Source of the DNA: Zygnema circumcarinatum
Taxonomy: Eukaryota; Streptophyta; Zygnematophyceae; Zygnematales; Zygnemataceae
Direction of reading: 5' to 3'
DNA length: 24,575 bases
Assembly (NCBI GenBank): GCA_037447605.1
Contig: CM074821.1
Span: 1,586,225 to 1,610,799, forward strand
The first letter of the stretch is position 1. Each line of letters opens with the position of its first letter. Below the pieces are notes generated by a model. It had not been told where the DNA came from. It ran no database searches and saw only the letters and a program-made list of their open reading frames with translations. A program made the translations under genes and the position numbers. Shown piece after piece: positions 1-8,969 of this stretch.

Positions 1-780
1 GAGGAGTTTTGAAGGGTTGAGATTTTGAAAGTTTCAAGGATTTTCAGAGTTTTAAGGGTTTGCAGGGTTTGTATGGTCTCAGAGTTAAAGAATATTAAGG
101 GTCTTTTCAGATTTCGAGGTTGGTTCGATATTTAAACATTTTAAAATCCTTATAATTCCTAAGGATAGAGGATGTTGAATGGAAGGATTTCAGGGTTTTC
201 GAACTCCTCAAAGTCTTATGGTTTCGGTTTTGAGTAACGATTTAGTAGCGGTTTTAATATGGTAAGACCAAAAAATTATAAATGAGTGAATGAACATTGT
301 AATCAAATAGACGAAAAATCGTATAGCAATCTCCTCCCCCTCCCGAAAAATCGAAAAAAAAGGACCGCTACCCACCTTCCGCATCCTTCCCGGCAGTGGG
401 TGGGCCCCACAGCACCGCCAGCAGCACCATCAAGTGCCACTCCAGTGCACTGTCACGTGGCGCCCTCAATGTCCTTCCACGTGTCCTGCCACGTGTAGCC
501 CTTCTGCCGCCTCGCTGGCGCTCTGGCTCTCTCCATGGAGCCCCTCCGTTCGCAACGGAAGCCATGGCGACGGAGCTCACTGCGCATGGAGCCGCCCTGA
601 ACCCCTGACCACGGCCACGTGTCGGAGCATCTTAAACCTTTAAAAAAGCTGCACCGCGAGGAGGAGGAAAATCCAACGACTGAAAAATAGTACAGAACTG
701 CTGAGGTGGAGCAAGAGTCCGCTGTACGGATGTGAAGGGCGGGAATGGGAGGTGGGCAGCTGGCAGAGGGGACGGATGGA
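1..780. other. Intergenic: AT-rich segment, then a GC-rich ACGTG-rich island
   Basis: No gene is supported here. Positions 1-300 are AT-rich with recurring AGGGTTT-like words. Positions 370-640 are GC-rich and hold CACGTG words near 455, 479, 491 and 615 (G-box / ABRE-type cores in plants). Open frames exist on both strands but none resembles a known domain. The G-box cluster could be a promoter, but no transcript it would serve can be identified. Confidence 0.4.
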
Positions 781-1032
781 GGGAGAGGGAGGGAGAGGGA
801 GAGGGAGAGGGCGAGGGAGAGGGAGAGGGAAAGGGAGATAGGGGGAGTGGAAGCGGGAGTAGAGAGGTAGGGATGGAGAGGGAAGAAAATATAGGAGAGG
901 AGAAAGAGGGAGAGTGGGGTCGAAGGTAGAGAGTGTATGTCGAGGGAGCCAGGAGAATGTGAGATTGCGACGGAGAGAGAGGTCTGCAGAGAGCGGGAAA
1001 GAAAGAGAGAGAGGGAAAGAAAGAGGGAATGA
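774..1032. repeat. GA-rich (GGGAGA) low-complexity tract
   Basis: Degenerate GGGAGA/GAGAGG microsatellite, purine on the plus strand. It produces long spurious Ser/Leu/Pro or Gly/Glu/Arg reading frames on both strands, which are not genes. Confidence 0.9.
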
Positions 1033-1368
1033 GGCAGGGGCATAGAGGGCAGAGAGACGTTGGGTTGAGAGTGACGTTGGGTAATACGAATGTACGGGTG
1101 TGCGGGTGTGAGGATGTGCGGAAGCCGTACAGTCAGCAGGCCTACGTTGACTTACAAGCTACTAGGGGGCCATTATGGTACAAACCGTACCTCACCCCAT
1201 GCCGTACGTTCGAACGAATCATCCAGGAGCATTACACAGTGGCGTCCATCAGAAATCATATGTCGCCACGTGTAATTAATGCCCCGTGGTGCATTTCAAT
1301 TGGAAATTTTACGGATTTTTTTTCCAGTCACATTTACTAAAATCTTTAACATAAAAACTGTTTGCAAC

Positions 1369-1441
1369 GGGGATGTAGCTCACATGGTAGAGCGCTCGCT
1401 TAGCATGCGAGAGGTACGGGGATCGATACCCCGCATCTCCA
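1369..1441 (+). tRNA. trnA-AGC: tRNA-Ala (anticodon AGC)
   Basis: A complete 73-nt eukaryotic nuclear tRNA. The acceptor stem GGGGATG pairs with CATCTCC with one G-U, followed by discriminator A. The D arm is GCTC/GAGC. The anticodon stem CTCGC/GCGAG encloses TTAGCAT with AGC at 1402-1404. The T arm CGGGG/CCCCG carries an ATCGATA loop. No intron is present and the 3' CCA is not encoded. A CAA just upstream (1365-1367) matches the usual plant Pol III tRNA start context, and TTTT at 1443-1446 is a Pol III terminator. The A and B boxes lie within the D and T arms. An identical copy lies inverted at 2394-2466. Confidence 0.97.
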
Positions 1442-1442
1442 A

Positions 1443-1446
1443 TTTT
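1443..1446 (+). terminator. Pol III T-run of the tRNA-Ala gene
   Basis: TTTT begins one base after the discriminator base, the usual RNA polymerase III termination signal. Confidence 0.7.
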
Positions 1447-1872
1447 GCTTGATTGTTGCCTCCGCCTCTGCGGACAAACTCTGTATAACTACTTTCAACC
1501 TCCAAAACTTTAATTCTGCGAAATGGTTGAACGCCGATCAAAGGAGCACTTTCCCGACCGGCCGGCGCCACGAAAGAGTCTGAGCGCTGGCGTCCATGTG
1601 GCATGCGTGTAACTTATCCACAAAAGGCAAATGGTGGGGTTGTACACATCCTAGGCGCATGACCAATGCCATGTGCAACATGCAACGTGTGGTTGGCAGT
1701 GCTATGGCCGTTTTATGTTTTTTTTCTTTTATCTTTAACTGGATTGAAAGAAAACGTAATAGTCATATTTATCCACTGCTTACCTCATTTTCCCGAGTCC
1801 GGTAGCAAAGGGCGACCAAGGACGATCCCCATTTTGAACCTTCGACTGTCCGAAGGGACATGCGGTGGGGAA
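1447..1872. other. Intergenic, nothing recognised
   Basis: Spacer between the two tRNA-Ala genes before the first tandem repeat. No conserved frame, RNA fold or transposon end was recognised. Confidence 0.5.
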
Positions 1873-2063
1873 GATGTGGCATTGATCTCACGACAGTGAT
1901 GATGCCATCAAAATATACATGGCCAACGTCAGCATCATGGGGAACCACGAGGAACTGGTCTGGCTTGCATGGAAATGCAAAGCATGTGGCATTGATCTCA
2001 CGATGGCGGTGATGCCATCAAATGTGCATGGCCAACATCAGCATGGGGAACTACGAGGAACTG
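1873..2063. repeat. Two-copy tandem duplication, period about 110 bp
   Basis: The block starting ATGTGGCATTGATCTCACGA (about 1874) and running through GCCATCAA, CATGGCCAAC and CAGCAT to GAGGAACTG recurs from about 1984. Small indels and substitutions separate the two copies. Confidence 0.85.
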
Positions 2064-2213
2064 CTCACAAATGACCTTAAGCCATGTTCAAATGTTCAAC
2101 CAACTTACAATATTGTTGCTGATGGGTAATGGAATCGACTGTAATGACTACCATATGGACTCCTGCTTCTCGAGCAACGGAAATCAAAGTATTGGTTAAC
2201 CTCCAACAATGGC

Positions 2214-2370
2214 CTTGCAACTAAAAGCTAAAACTTGCAAATAAAAGCTATAACTTGCAAATAAAAGCTATAACTTGCAAATAAAAAGCTATAACTTGCA
2301 AATAAACGCTATAACTTGCAAATAAACGCTATAACTTGCAAATAAACGCTATAACTTGCAAATAAAAGCT
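2214..2370. repeat. 20-21 bp tandem array (ATAACTTGCAAATAAAAGCT), about 8 units
   Basis: CTTGCAA recurs every 20-21 bp. Earlier units end in AAAAGCT and later ones in AAACGCT, so two sub-variants form successive blocks, as expected of local unit amplification. The array ends 23 bp before the 3' end of the inverted tRNA-Ala gene. Confidence 0.92.
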
Positions 2371-2393
2371 GAGGGATACAAATTTTATAGTAG

Positions 2394-2466
2394 TGGAGAT
2401 GCGGGGTATCGATCCCCGTACCTCTCGCATGCTAAGCGAGCGCTCTACCATGTGAGCTACATCCCC
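2394..2466 (-). tRNA. trnA-AGC: tRNA-Ala (anticodon AGC), inverted identical copy
   Basis: Identical over all 73 nt to the tRNA at 1369-1441 but on the minus strand, with anticodon AGC at 2431-2433. The flanks are unrelated to those of the first copy. An AT-rich ATTATAAAAT lies about 30 bp upstream, but there is no CAA start context. The nearest downstream sequence (CTATAAAATTTG) lacks a run of four T, so termination would have to occur later. It could be a transcribed gene or a recently dispersed copy; the perfect fold and internal boxes favour function. Confidence 0.95.
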
Positions 2467-2731
2467 ATGCGGAAAATTCTGAAAGTGAATTTTATAATGT
2501 CACAAGAATAACCAACAACAGTTATCCTTATTTAACCCCTTCAACTCGAGAAGACCATAAACAATTGATTACCGTACGCCAGTGCCGTACCGTACTGTAC
2601 AAGTTCTCCCTCGTGGTAAAGTCAATATTCAATAAAGTCGATTTCATTCCACAAAGTCAGCTAGTCCAAAAAAACGTCTCTTGACTTCATGTCCAGTTTC
2701 TATGGAAAAGGGAAGCGGCATTCCTAAGTTT
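2467..2731. other. Intergenic, AT-rich with CCGTAC words
   Basis: No gene seen. CCGTAC/GTACGG words near 2572-2600 resemble those inside the pogo-like MITEs further right, but no element ends are visible. Confidence 0.4.
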
Positions 2732-2916
2732 CTATCCTTCGGCTGTGCGTCCTGCTGGACATTCCAGCGTCGGCGCAATTTGCTCCACCGCCTGTCGCAG
2801 CACGAAGCCGTTGGGGATGCGCTGCAGAATGTACTTGTAAACAGTCCGCGCGCGGAAGGCGGCGGAAGGGTTCAGTGCGGGGTTGTGAGCCGGCAGGCGG
2901 GTGGCAGAGCGGCAGT
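2732..2916 (-). CDS. Last-exon candidate of an unrecognised gene
   Basis: A minus-strand frame open from a TAG acceptor-like site (2917-2919) to TAG at 2732-2734 encodes 60 residues containing RTVYKYILQRIPNGF and LRQAVEQIAPTLECPAG. The third codon positions are strongly G/C, the composition is amphipathic and varied, and no other frame reads so well, so the segment looks coding. There is no in-frame Met and a TGA lies just upstream, so it must be joined to an earlier exon in phase 1, which was not found. No family was recognised. A segment of a pseudogene is an alternative. Confidence 0.38.
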
Positions 2917-2919
2917 CTA

Positions 2920-3303
2920 CTATTGGTCAGAAAGCGCGCCGTTGCAGGGGGGGGACGGCGCAAGGGGACGGGACGAGGAGAGTGGGATAGCGCCGCCTTC
3001 ACGCGTGAGCAATGGCGGCCATTCGTTGGCGCAGGGGAACGGTTTTGAAGATGCTGATGGGACGATGTTGAGAAGAAAGGTGTGGAGTGAGACTTGTTCA
3101 GTGGGATTGGGGATTCGGCTTCTCTCGGGATGCAGGCTGCTGCTTTGAAGCGTTATGTGAGTCGTTGCTGGAGAACGAGCAGACAGTGCGGCGGGAGGGC
3201 GCGTGTGATGGAGTGAAGGGAAGCCCGTGAGATGCATCCGCAGGGGAATTTTATGTAGGAATGGAGGAGATGCTGATGGCTTTAGCGTAGGATCCAGTGA
3301 ATA
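2920..3303. other. Spacer, nothing firm
   Basis: GC-rich sequence with a CCAAT word on the minus strand just right of the 2732-2916 exon candidate. Upstream coding or promoter sequence of that gene could be here, but no frame is convincing. Confidence 0.3.
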
Positions 3304-3436
3304 GGGGGTGTCAGACTTAAAAAATTCTCGTAAGTTTGAGACCAGAACGAGTACTTCGGTGACATCGCAATACTGGTGCGGCGGAGTACTTGCAAAACTT
3401 TTTTGTTCGTAAGATTTCGTTAAGTCTGACACCCCC
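3304..3436. mobile_element. 133-bp MITE with perfect TIRs and TA target duplication
   Basis: Begins GGGGGTGTCAGACTTAA (3304-3320) and ends with the exact reverse complement (3420-3436). It is flanked by TA on both sides (3302-3303 and 3437-3438). Only TA is duplicated (ATA on the left, TAA on the right), which argues for Tc1/mariner-type rather than PIF/Harbinger-type insertion. It has no coding capacity, so it is non-autonomous. About 60 bp of its left half recurs at 22854-22911, and its ends resemble the GGGGGAGTC elements at 9324-14305. Confidence 0.88.
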
Positions 3437-3707
3437 TAATGGCTAGGCTTTCCATGCGGTCTGCAGGACATTAGCCCCTACATCATAGTGCATTTGGGTG
3501 TGTTGAGTTTGGGAATTCTGAGTTAAAGTGATATGTGTTGATTTGAGAAAGGAGGCGTAATTTTTTGATCCCAGTGATGAGAATGTGCTGATGCAATTCT
3601 GATGGAGTTGGAGCGAGATTATCCTAAAGAGCAAGGAGGATGCTGGCGTGTTCAGAGGGAGAGAAACATAACTGGACACGGAACTGCGGCAGAGACATGG
3701 AGACGTT

Positions 3708-4290
3708 CGGAGCGGAAGATCCGTCCGCCACAAGATCGTTCGCGGGGACGTTTTTCACACGTGCGGTGAATCTCCGCCGTCGACTCTCACGCAGATCGCA
3801 CCGCGGCAGATCACCGTTGGATTTGCAGCCGGGCTCGGTCCCAGCGAATGGCTCGTGCCCACGTGGCCCGCCAAAGTCGGTTCAAAGTGGCTCCGTACAC
3901 AAGTCGTACGGTCGCATCTTCCAGGAAAGGCGAAATACTGTACCTTAAACGTTGAGAACCTCAACCAATCACAATTTGCCACGTCATACATAATAACACG
4001 TGGCAGATGAGTGATTGGCTGCCAGTTGTCAATGGCGAGCCGCCGCAGGCTGGCCGGTCCAGCTCAATTTTGCGGAGATCTCGGGCCGAGAGACGCGCGC
4101 ACTCGCAAGTGCGAGACGGCTTTGGTGTGACACGTGGACACGTGGCATTCGCTGGACCGAGCTCGACTGCAGAATCGAACGGTGATCTGTCGTGGTGCGA
4201 TCTGTTGGAGAATCGACGGCGGAGCTTGAACGCACGTGTAAAAGGCGCACACCCGCGACCGATCTCGTGGCGGACGGATCTTCCGCTCCG
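3708..4290. repeat. Long imperfect inverted repeat, about 180-bp arms, CACGTG-rich
   Basis: The left arm (3708-3886) reads outside-in through CGGAGCGGAAGATCCGTCCG, CTCCGCCGTCGA, CAGATCACCGTT and GCTCGGTCC to CCACGTG and CCAAAG. The right arm (4111-4290) is its diverged reverse complement, and the spacer is about 224 bp. ACGTG words occur in both arms and in the spacer (3764, 3860, 3997, 4131, 4139, 4233). It could be a fold-back element or a duplicated, inverted promoter segment. No target duplication was identified. Confidence 0.7.
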
Positions 4291-4317
4291 AGCGGATTCG
4301 GGCAGGCCGATATCAGG

Positions 4318-4460
4318 GGTAAAATCTGCCCGACGGAAAAAGGTGTGTATCGGTTCCAAAAAGGTGTGAAAAAAGCATTTTCCGTTTTCAATCCCTTTTT
4401 TGTCTATTTTAAAATCTGCCCGGAGAAAAAAGGTCTGTGCCTAGACAAAAAAGGTGTGAA
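4318..4460. repeat. Direct duplication of a TAAAATCTGCCCG...AAAAGG module
   Basis: TAAAATCTGCCCG followed by a GGAAAAAAGGT(G/C)TGT-like string occurs at about 4319 and again at about 4409. Further AAAAAGGTGTGAA words lie between and after the two copies. No coding potential is seen. Confidence 0.6.
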
Positions 4461-5451
4461 TTTAGCCCTACCTATTGTTGATCTGGCGCAATAGTTGTAC
4501 GCCAAAAATTGTGCCCGAGTTAAGCAAATCCCTCAGATTGCTTGAATCCTACGTGGCAAGAGTTGGAATCCACACCTGTAACCGAACAGATTGAACTCCT
4601 TAACTCATATTGTTCAATTTGAAAAATTTCGACCTCAAAATTCATTTGAACATTTAACAATTCCAGAAAATTTGTTCATTGTTCAAACAAAATGGTAGAA
4701 GGGTAGTACTTTTTTTGTAAATTGTCGAGGTCTGATAACCCTCACTTGAAAAAAAAAAAGAAAAAAAGTTATGCAAGTACTTCTTTGCAAGTGCCGGATC
4801 ACGATATTATTATTAGGGAAAGAAAAAGATGTTTGTTATTGTTGGGTCTCAAACCTAACAAATTTTGAACGAAAAGGAAAGGTACGAACCGGCTGGCATG
4901 TACGGACGGCTTACATTCAACAGGTTGAATGAAGTTGGATGAAATAACTCCGTTTCGAAGGTTGGTGCTCGTCCCGGTGGTCTCCCACCCCTTCCTTCGC
5001 GTGCCGCGCCACACATCGGCGACCTTCGCGGCTGCTTCTAGTGCCGTGTTGTTGAGCCTAGGAGTAGACATACGTTTTGAGGCTTTTTCTCTGTCCTTTT
5101 GTTCATTGTGACCGCTTCTTTCGGTTCCCGATGTTGATTTTCTTCATGTACGTTTGATGGCTTTGCCATCGTGAGTTCAATATACCATCTTTTCTTTTCT
5201 CTCTTTTTTCTCCTTTCGAAGGTTTGGAGACTCTCCACCTCAACATTTTCATTCAACCGAATGCATGAAGTTGAACCATGGAAACGCGCCCTTACACTGC
5301 TCTAGCGGCTCTATGGCAGTTCGCCGTCCCACGCTGGCCGTGACGGCGACATGGAACAGCGCATGGACCGCGTTGGGCGGCGCGATCAACCGCAGGGTTC
5401 AGCCGGCGCTGATCCGCGGGTGGACCTGGCGGCGGTGGAGCTGGGCCGGGC
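4461..5451. other. Intergenic; weak open frames only
   Basis: An A-rich run lies near 4749-4768. A minus-strand frame starting at ATG 5071 (MSTPRLNNTALEAAAK...) and a plus-strand frame at about 5353-5456 (containing DQPQGSAGADPRVDLAA) have protein-like composition. Neither matches a family nor has convincing borders, and the second runs straight into the telomeric array. No gene is called. Confidence 0.3.
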
Positions 5452-5627
5452 GGGGTTAGGGCTAGGGTTAGGGTTAGGGTGAGGGTTAGGGTTAGGGTTA
5501 GGGTTAGGGTTAGGGTTAGGGTTAGGGTTAGGGTTAGGGTTAGGGTTAGGGTTAGGGTTAGGGTTAGGGTTAGGGTTAAGGTTAGGGTTAAGGTTTAGGG
5601 TTAGGATTAGGATTAGGGTTAGGGTTT
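5452..5627 (+). repeat. Interstitial telomere-like (TTAGGG)n array
   Basis: About 28 units of TTAGGG, nearly perfect in the middle, with variants at both edges (CTAGGG, TGAGGG, TTAAGG, TTTAGGG, TTAGGA). It is flanked on both sides by non-telomeric DNA, so it is not a chromosome end. The unit is the 6-bp TTAGGG, not the 7-bp TTTAGGG usual in land plants, although short TTTAGGG runs exist elsewhere in this window. Confidence 0.95.
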
Positions 5628-5680
5628 GATGAAGAGGGAAACACGCTGAGCCGACGCTTACATGTGTATGCTCTACCACA

Positions 5681-6058
5681 TGGAGGGAGGGAGGGAGAAA
5701 GGGGAGGGAGGGGAGGGGAGGGGAGGGGAGGGGAGGGGAGGGGAGAAAGGGGAGAAAGGGGAGGGGAATAGGGAGTGGAGGGGACGAGAGGATTAGAAAG
5801 AGTGGAAGGGGAAACAGAGGAGGGCGATTGGAGGGGAAGAGAGAGAGGAAGAAAGAGGGGGAGGTGGAAAACGAGAGGGATACGGAGGACTGAGGATTGG
5901 AGAGAGAAAACGAAACAGAGGAGGGCGATTGGAGAGTGAGAGGGAGGGGGAGAGTGAGATGATTAGAATGTGAGGAAGGGAGTGGCGGGAGCAGGAGGGG
6001 GATGTGAGGGAGAGATAGAGAAGGAGGTAGGGCGGCGTATGAGAGATGGAGAACTTAA
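5681..6058. repeat. G/A-rich low-complexity DNA with a (GGGGA)n core
   Basis: A GGGGAGGGGA pentamer array around 5701-5765 passes into degenerate GAGGGGA/GAGAGG sequence. The phrase GAAACAGAGGAGGGCGATTGGAG is duplicated near 5811 and 5911. Confidence 0.85.
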
Positions 6059-6980
6059 CGAAAGGGAGAGTTGAAGGAAGCGATGGGGTAGAACACATTA
6101 GGGTGGAGTGTATCTACTGGAGATGAGAGGAAAGGGAGGGAACAGTGAGAGAGCTAGACAGAGAGAGAGAGGAAGGTGGAGGACAGACAGAAAAGAAGCT
6201 TTGGGCTTGACGTTCTAGCTTGCTCGTTCTCTTTACTCTTTCTCTCTCTCACTCTCTCTCTCTATGTTCTCTCCCTCGTACTCTATATGCGCGCTCTCTC
6301 TCTTTTTTCGATTTACCTCCAATGTTTGTGCTGACTTAAGCGTTTATACTTGGAATGCAGGAAAAATTGACCGGCCTTTTTATGCAATCCTTTGACATAT
6401 TTTGGCCAGCAGGGTTGTGGAGGCGTAATGGGACTTGATGATGATGAGTGTGATCCATTTGTTGGGCCCGAGTTCATTTTGCAGCCGGAAATGGAAACAT
6501 TTTGATGAAAATTTCGACGTAAGGTTTTCCTTTATTTATAGATACATTTGATGCTTTTGCTTTTGCTTTTTTTTTTTCTCTGCAATTTGTTTTTTGATGG
6601 TTTGGTTTGTGGTAGAATGCACTCGTTTATTCTGGGACTCAAGAAAGCCCTTTCAGATTTTTTTGAAACCTTAGGAACTGTAATTTTCAATATACGTCGA
6701 AACCTGAAAATTCGAAACATTTCATCCTTTGAATACTTCAAAATTGTAAATCGATTGCCTGACTTCTGGGTGAATGCCCTTTCGTGCAGATCATCTTCAA
6801 AAACTGGACAACGAGAGAAAGTGGGGTAAAGACGAGAGACAGGCAGGTAGAGAGCGAGACAGAGAGAGCGGGAGAGGGAGAGAGTTAGAGAGAGAGCGTG
6901 AGAGAGCGAGAGGAGAAGTACAGAAAAGAACTTTGCGGTTTGCAGAATTGGAATAGTTTTAGAATTTGAAGTTTTCTAAA
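6059..6980. other. Upstream region of the Myb/SANT-like gene
   Basis: Contains GA and CT microsatellites (6140-6175, 6229-6306, 6834-6913) and T-rich DNA near 6556-6582. A possible 3' splice site, TGGAATGCAG, lies near 6351-6360. A 5' UTR intron is possible but unproven, and no unambiguous TATA box was found. A stop codon in frame with the downstream gene lies at 6960-6962. Confidence 0.4.
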
Positions 6981-8969
6981 ATGGAGGCGGTGCCGTTTCA
7001 GGGTACTACGGAGGGAAACAGAGGAAATCCAGTTCAGTTAGTTCCACCTTCCTCCTTCCCTCAGTCTATTATGAGGACCCCAATGTGGAGTCCTCCAGAT
7101 AATGGGGTAGGACTGTTTCCAAGAATTAATGTTGTACATACGCAGCCCCCCCAATTGCCCGTAATTCAACCGACACTTTTTTCAAAGGAAAAGAATCCGA
7201 GAAAAGAAGGTGGAAAAAAGAGCTTGGAGAGAAGGGAAAAGTCGGAAGATGGGAAGGAGCCAAGGAAGGATGGAAGGTTAGAGTGGCCCCGAAGAAGGGT
7301 AATTCAGTTACTGAAAATTGTGTATGGGATGGAGGGAGAGAGAGCCGGGAGTAACGAAGATGGGAGTAGGAAAAAGCCCAAATTAAATCGGATCAAAAAA
7401 GGGACTTATAGGGCAGCAGCGGCGATATTTTCCGCAGATGGGTTCCCTGTAACGGTGGAGCAGGTGTTGAATAAGGCGAAGAATCTGTTTAATACATGGA
7501 GAAAATTCAAAGTTATGGTGAAGGAAGTGCCGGATGTGGGGGAGGCGCTGCTTTACAGCGACAGAACGGAGAGAGTGAGGGCAGTGAAACTCTGCGATTT
7601 CGATAAAATGATAAGATCGAGAGTGGTGAACTTTGACATTGGCCCAGAAATGGAATATTATTTCGGAGACGGACCCGCGGAGGCGGAGCCAAATGCAGTA
7701 TATGAGTCAGTTGCTGAGGAGGATGATTTCTGTAAATTAGTATTGAAAAGAGTGAAGGAGGGTTATCTGGCAGGTGCGTATGCGATGGGAAATGATGAGT
7801 CTGCTGGGAGTGAGGAGGAGGGAGGAGAGGGAGGGGGAGGGGGAGGGGGAGGGGGAATGCTAACAGATTCCGGTAAGAAAGGAGGGAGGAAAAGGAAATT
7901 AGCATTAACGATGGGAGGGGGTAGTTGGGGTCCGAAGGAAAAGAAGGAGAAGGAGTCACAAGATCTGATGGAGTTAGAACGGGGAGTTTTATTGTTGGAA
8001 GATGGAAGTGGAGAGCAGAATGTGGGGGAAACAAATGTGAATACTATGGGAACGGAGCCGCAAAATATGGGTAGTTTTCCGAATATGGGCGCGCCTTTTA
8101 CGCGGGAAGGAGGGGAGGAGGAAAGGAGGAGCGAGAGGAGCGAGAGAGGAGATAAGAGGGAGAATGGTGGGAGAGGAGGGAGTGAGAGTGCTCCTACTCC
8201 TACCACCACTGCCCAATTGCAGCTTCAGCTACGCAGAGAACAGGTGTCTTTGGAGCGACTGAAAGTGGAAAATGAATCCCTTCGGCTGAAAAATGATGGC
8301 ATGAAACTAAGCAATGAAGCGAATGCTATTCAGCTGCAGAGGGAGGAGCTGCAGTCCCAAAATATGAGGTATCACACTCTTATGAATTTCTGCTTAAGGA
8401 TGTTTCAGACGCAGATGGGACTCCCTGCAGGAGCCCCTCTGAGTTCAGGGCAAGTGGCTGCTTTCAAAACCCAATTGGAAAATTTCACTAATGGGGGAGC
8501 CTGGCAGTATCAGCAGTACCCCTCTCCCACGGCTCCAAACAGGAATTTTCCGACGGGAAATTCGACATTTCCGAGAGGAAATAATTACCAATCTGGGCCG
8601 TTGTCATCTACCCCCCCTGCTCCTCCCGCTCCCTCTCCTCCTCCTCCTGCTTCCGCTCCTTCATCTCGAGCTCAGCCTTTAGGAGGAGCCTCTATGGCCC
8701 CATTGAATACTATGGCTCCTATGAATAGCATTAACAGTTCTATGAACACAGTTCCGTTGAGCGATTCCGTTTCGAAGCATGCGAGGTCGCCTCTTCCGGA
8801 GATTCGGCCACGGATGGCTATGATGATGCAGTCGGGGGAGATTCAACCTCAGCCGTTGATTTCGGCAGATCTGCAGGGTTCAGAGCAGGAGCTTCAGCAG
8901 CAGAGCCATTTGCGGAATCCGGACGGGCAGCGTTTGCAAGATATCGGCCAATCACCGCCTCCGGATTAG
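6981..8969 (+). CDS. Myb/SANT-like (trihelix-type) coiled-coil transcription-factor-like protein
   Basis: A single uninterrupted 662-residue frame. The ATG at 6981 has a strong context (A at -3, G at +4) and an in-frame stop stands 21 bases upstream, so no earlier start is possible. Residues about 98-182 resemble a Myb/SANT-like helix-turn-helix: a first Trp (EWPRRRVIQLLKIVY), a middle helix (TYRAAAAIFSADGF), then VEQVLNKAKNLFNTWRKFK with the second Trp, a usual place for DNA contacts. Acidic and poly-Gly sequence (about 276-292), a basic KKGGRKRKL nuclear-signal-like patch (about 298-306), a leucine-rich coiled coil (about 412-465) and a Pro/Met/Asn/Gln-rich tail follow. By family analogy it would act in the nucleus as a DNA-binding regulator that oligomerises through the coiled coil; targets are unknown. 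The domain call is by motif and spacing, and a domesticated transposon Myb-like protein is an alternative. Confidence 0.75.
   Translation: MEAVPFQGTTEGNRGNPVQLVPPSSFPQSIMRTPMWSPPDNGVGLFPRINVVHTQPPQLPVIQPTLFSKEKNPRKEGGKKSLERREKSEDGKEPRKDGRLEWPRRRVIQLLKIVYGMEGERAGSNEDGSRKKPKLNRIKKGTYRAAAAIFSADGFPVTVEQVLNKAKNLFNTWRKFKVMVKEVPDVGEALLYSDRTERVRAVKLCDFDKMIRSRVVNFDIGPEMEYYFGDGPAEAEPNAVYESVAEEDDFCKLVLKRVKEGYLAGAYAMGNDESAGSEEEGGEGGGGGGGGGMLTDSGKKGGRKRKLALTMGGGSWGPKEKKEKESQDLMELERGVLLLEDGSGEQNVGETNVNTMGTEPQNMGSFPNMGAPFTREGGEEERRSERSERGDKRENGGRGGSESAPTPTTTAQLQLQLRREQVSLERLKVENESLRLKNDGMKLSNEANAIQLQREELQSQNMRYHTLMNFCLRMFQTQMGLPAGAPLSSGQVAAFKTQLENFTNGGAWQYQQYPSPTAPNRNFPTGNSTFPRGNNYQSGPLSSTPPAPPAPSPPPPASAPSSRAQPLGGASMAPLNTMAPMNSINSSMNTVPLSDSVSKHARSPLPEIRPRMAMMMQSGEIQPQPLISADLQGSEQELQQQSHLRNPDGQRLQDIGQSPPPD
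7822..7857 (+). repeat. GGA/GGG triplet run inside the coding region
   Basis: A G-rich triplet-periodic run encodes a Gly/Glu and then poly-Gly stretch in the Myb/SANT-like gene. It keeps the frame and may vary in length between alleles. Confidence 0.7.

Noticed and set aside
286-643. Several 60-70 codon frames on both strands
   Set aside because: GC-rich island open in many frames simultaneously; no recognisable protein.
2214-2370. Regular repeats considered as a CRISPR-like array
   Set aside because: The 20-21 bp units are head to tail without unique spacers, in a eukaryotic context.
3961-4391. Overlapping frames of 100-130 codons on both strands
   Set aside because: They arise from the GC-rich inverted repeat, with no domain and no consistent codon bias.
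5452-5627. True chromosome end
   Set aside because: Unique DNA and genes continue on both sides.
6966-6980. Earlier start for the Myb/SANT-like protein
   Set aside because: The codon at 6966 is TTG, not ATG, and a stop stands at 6960; the ATG at 6981 has a strong context.
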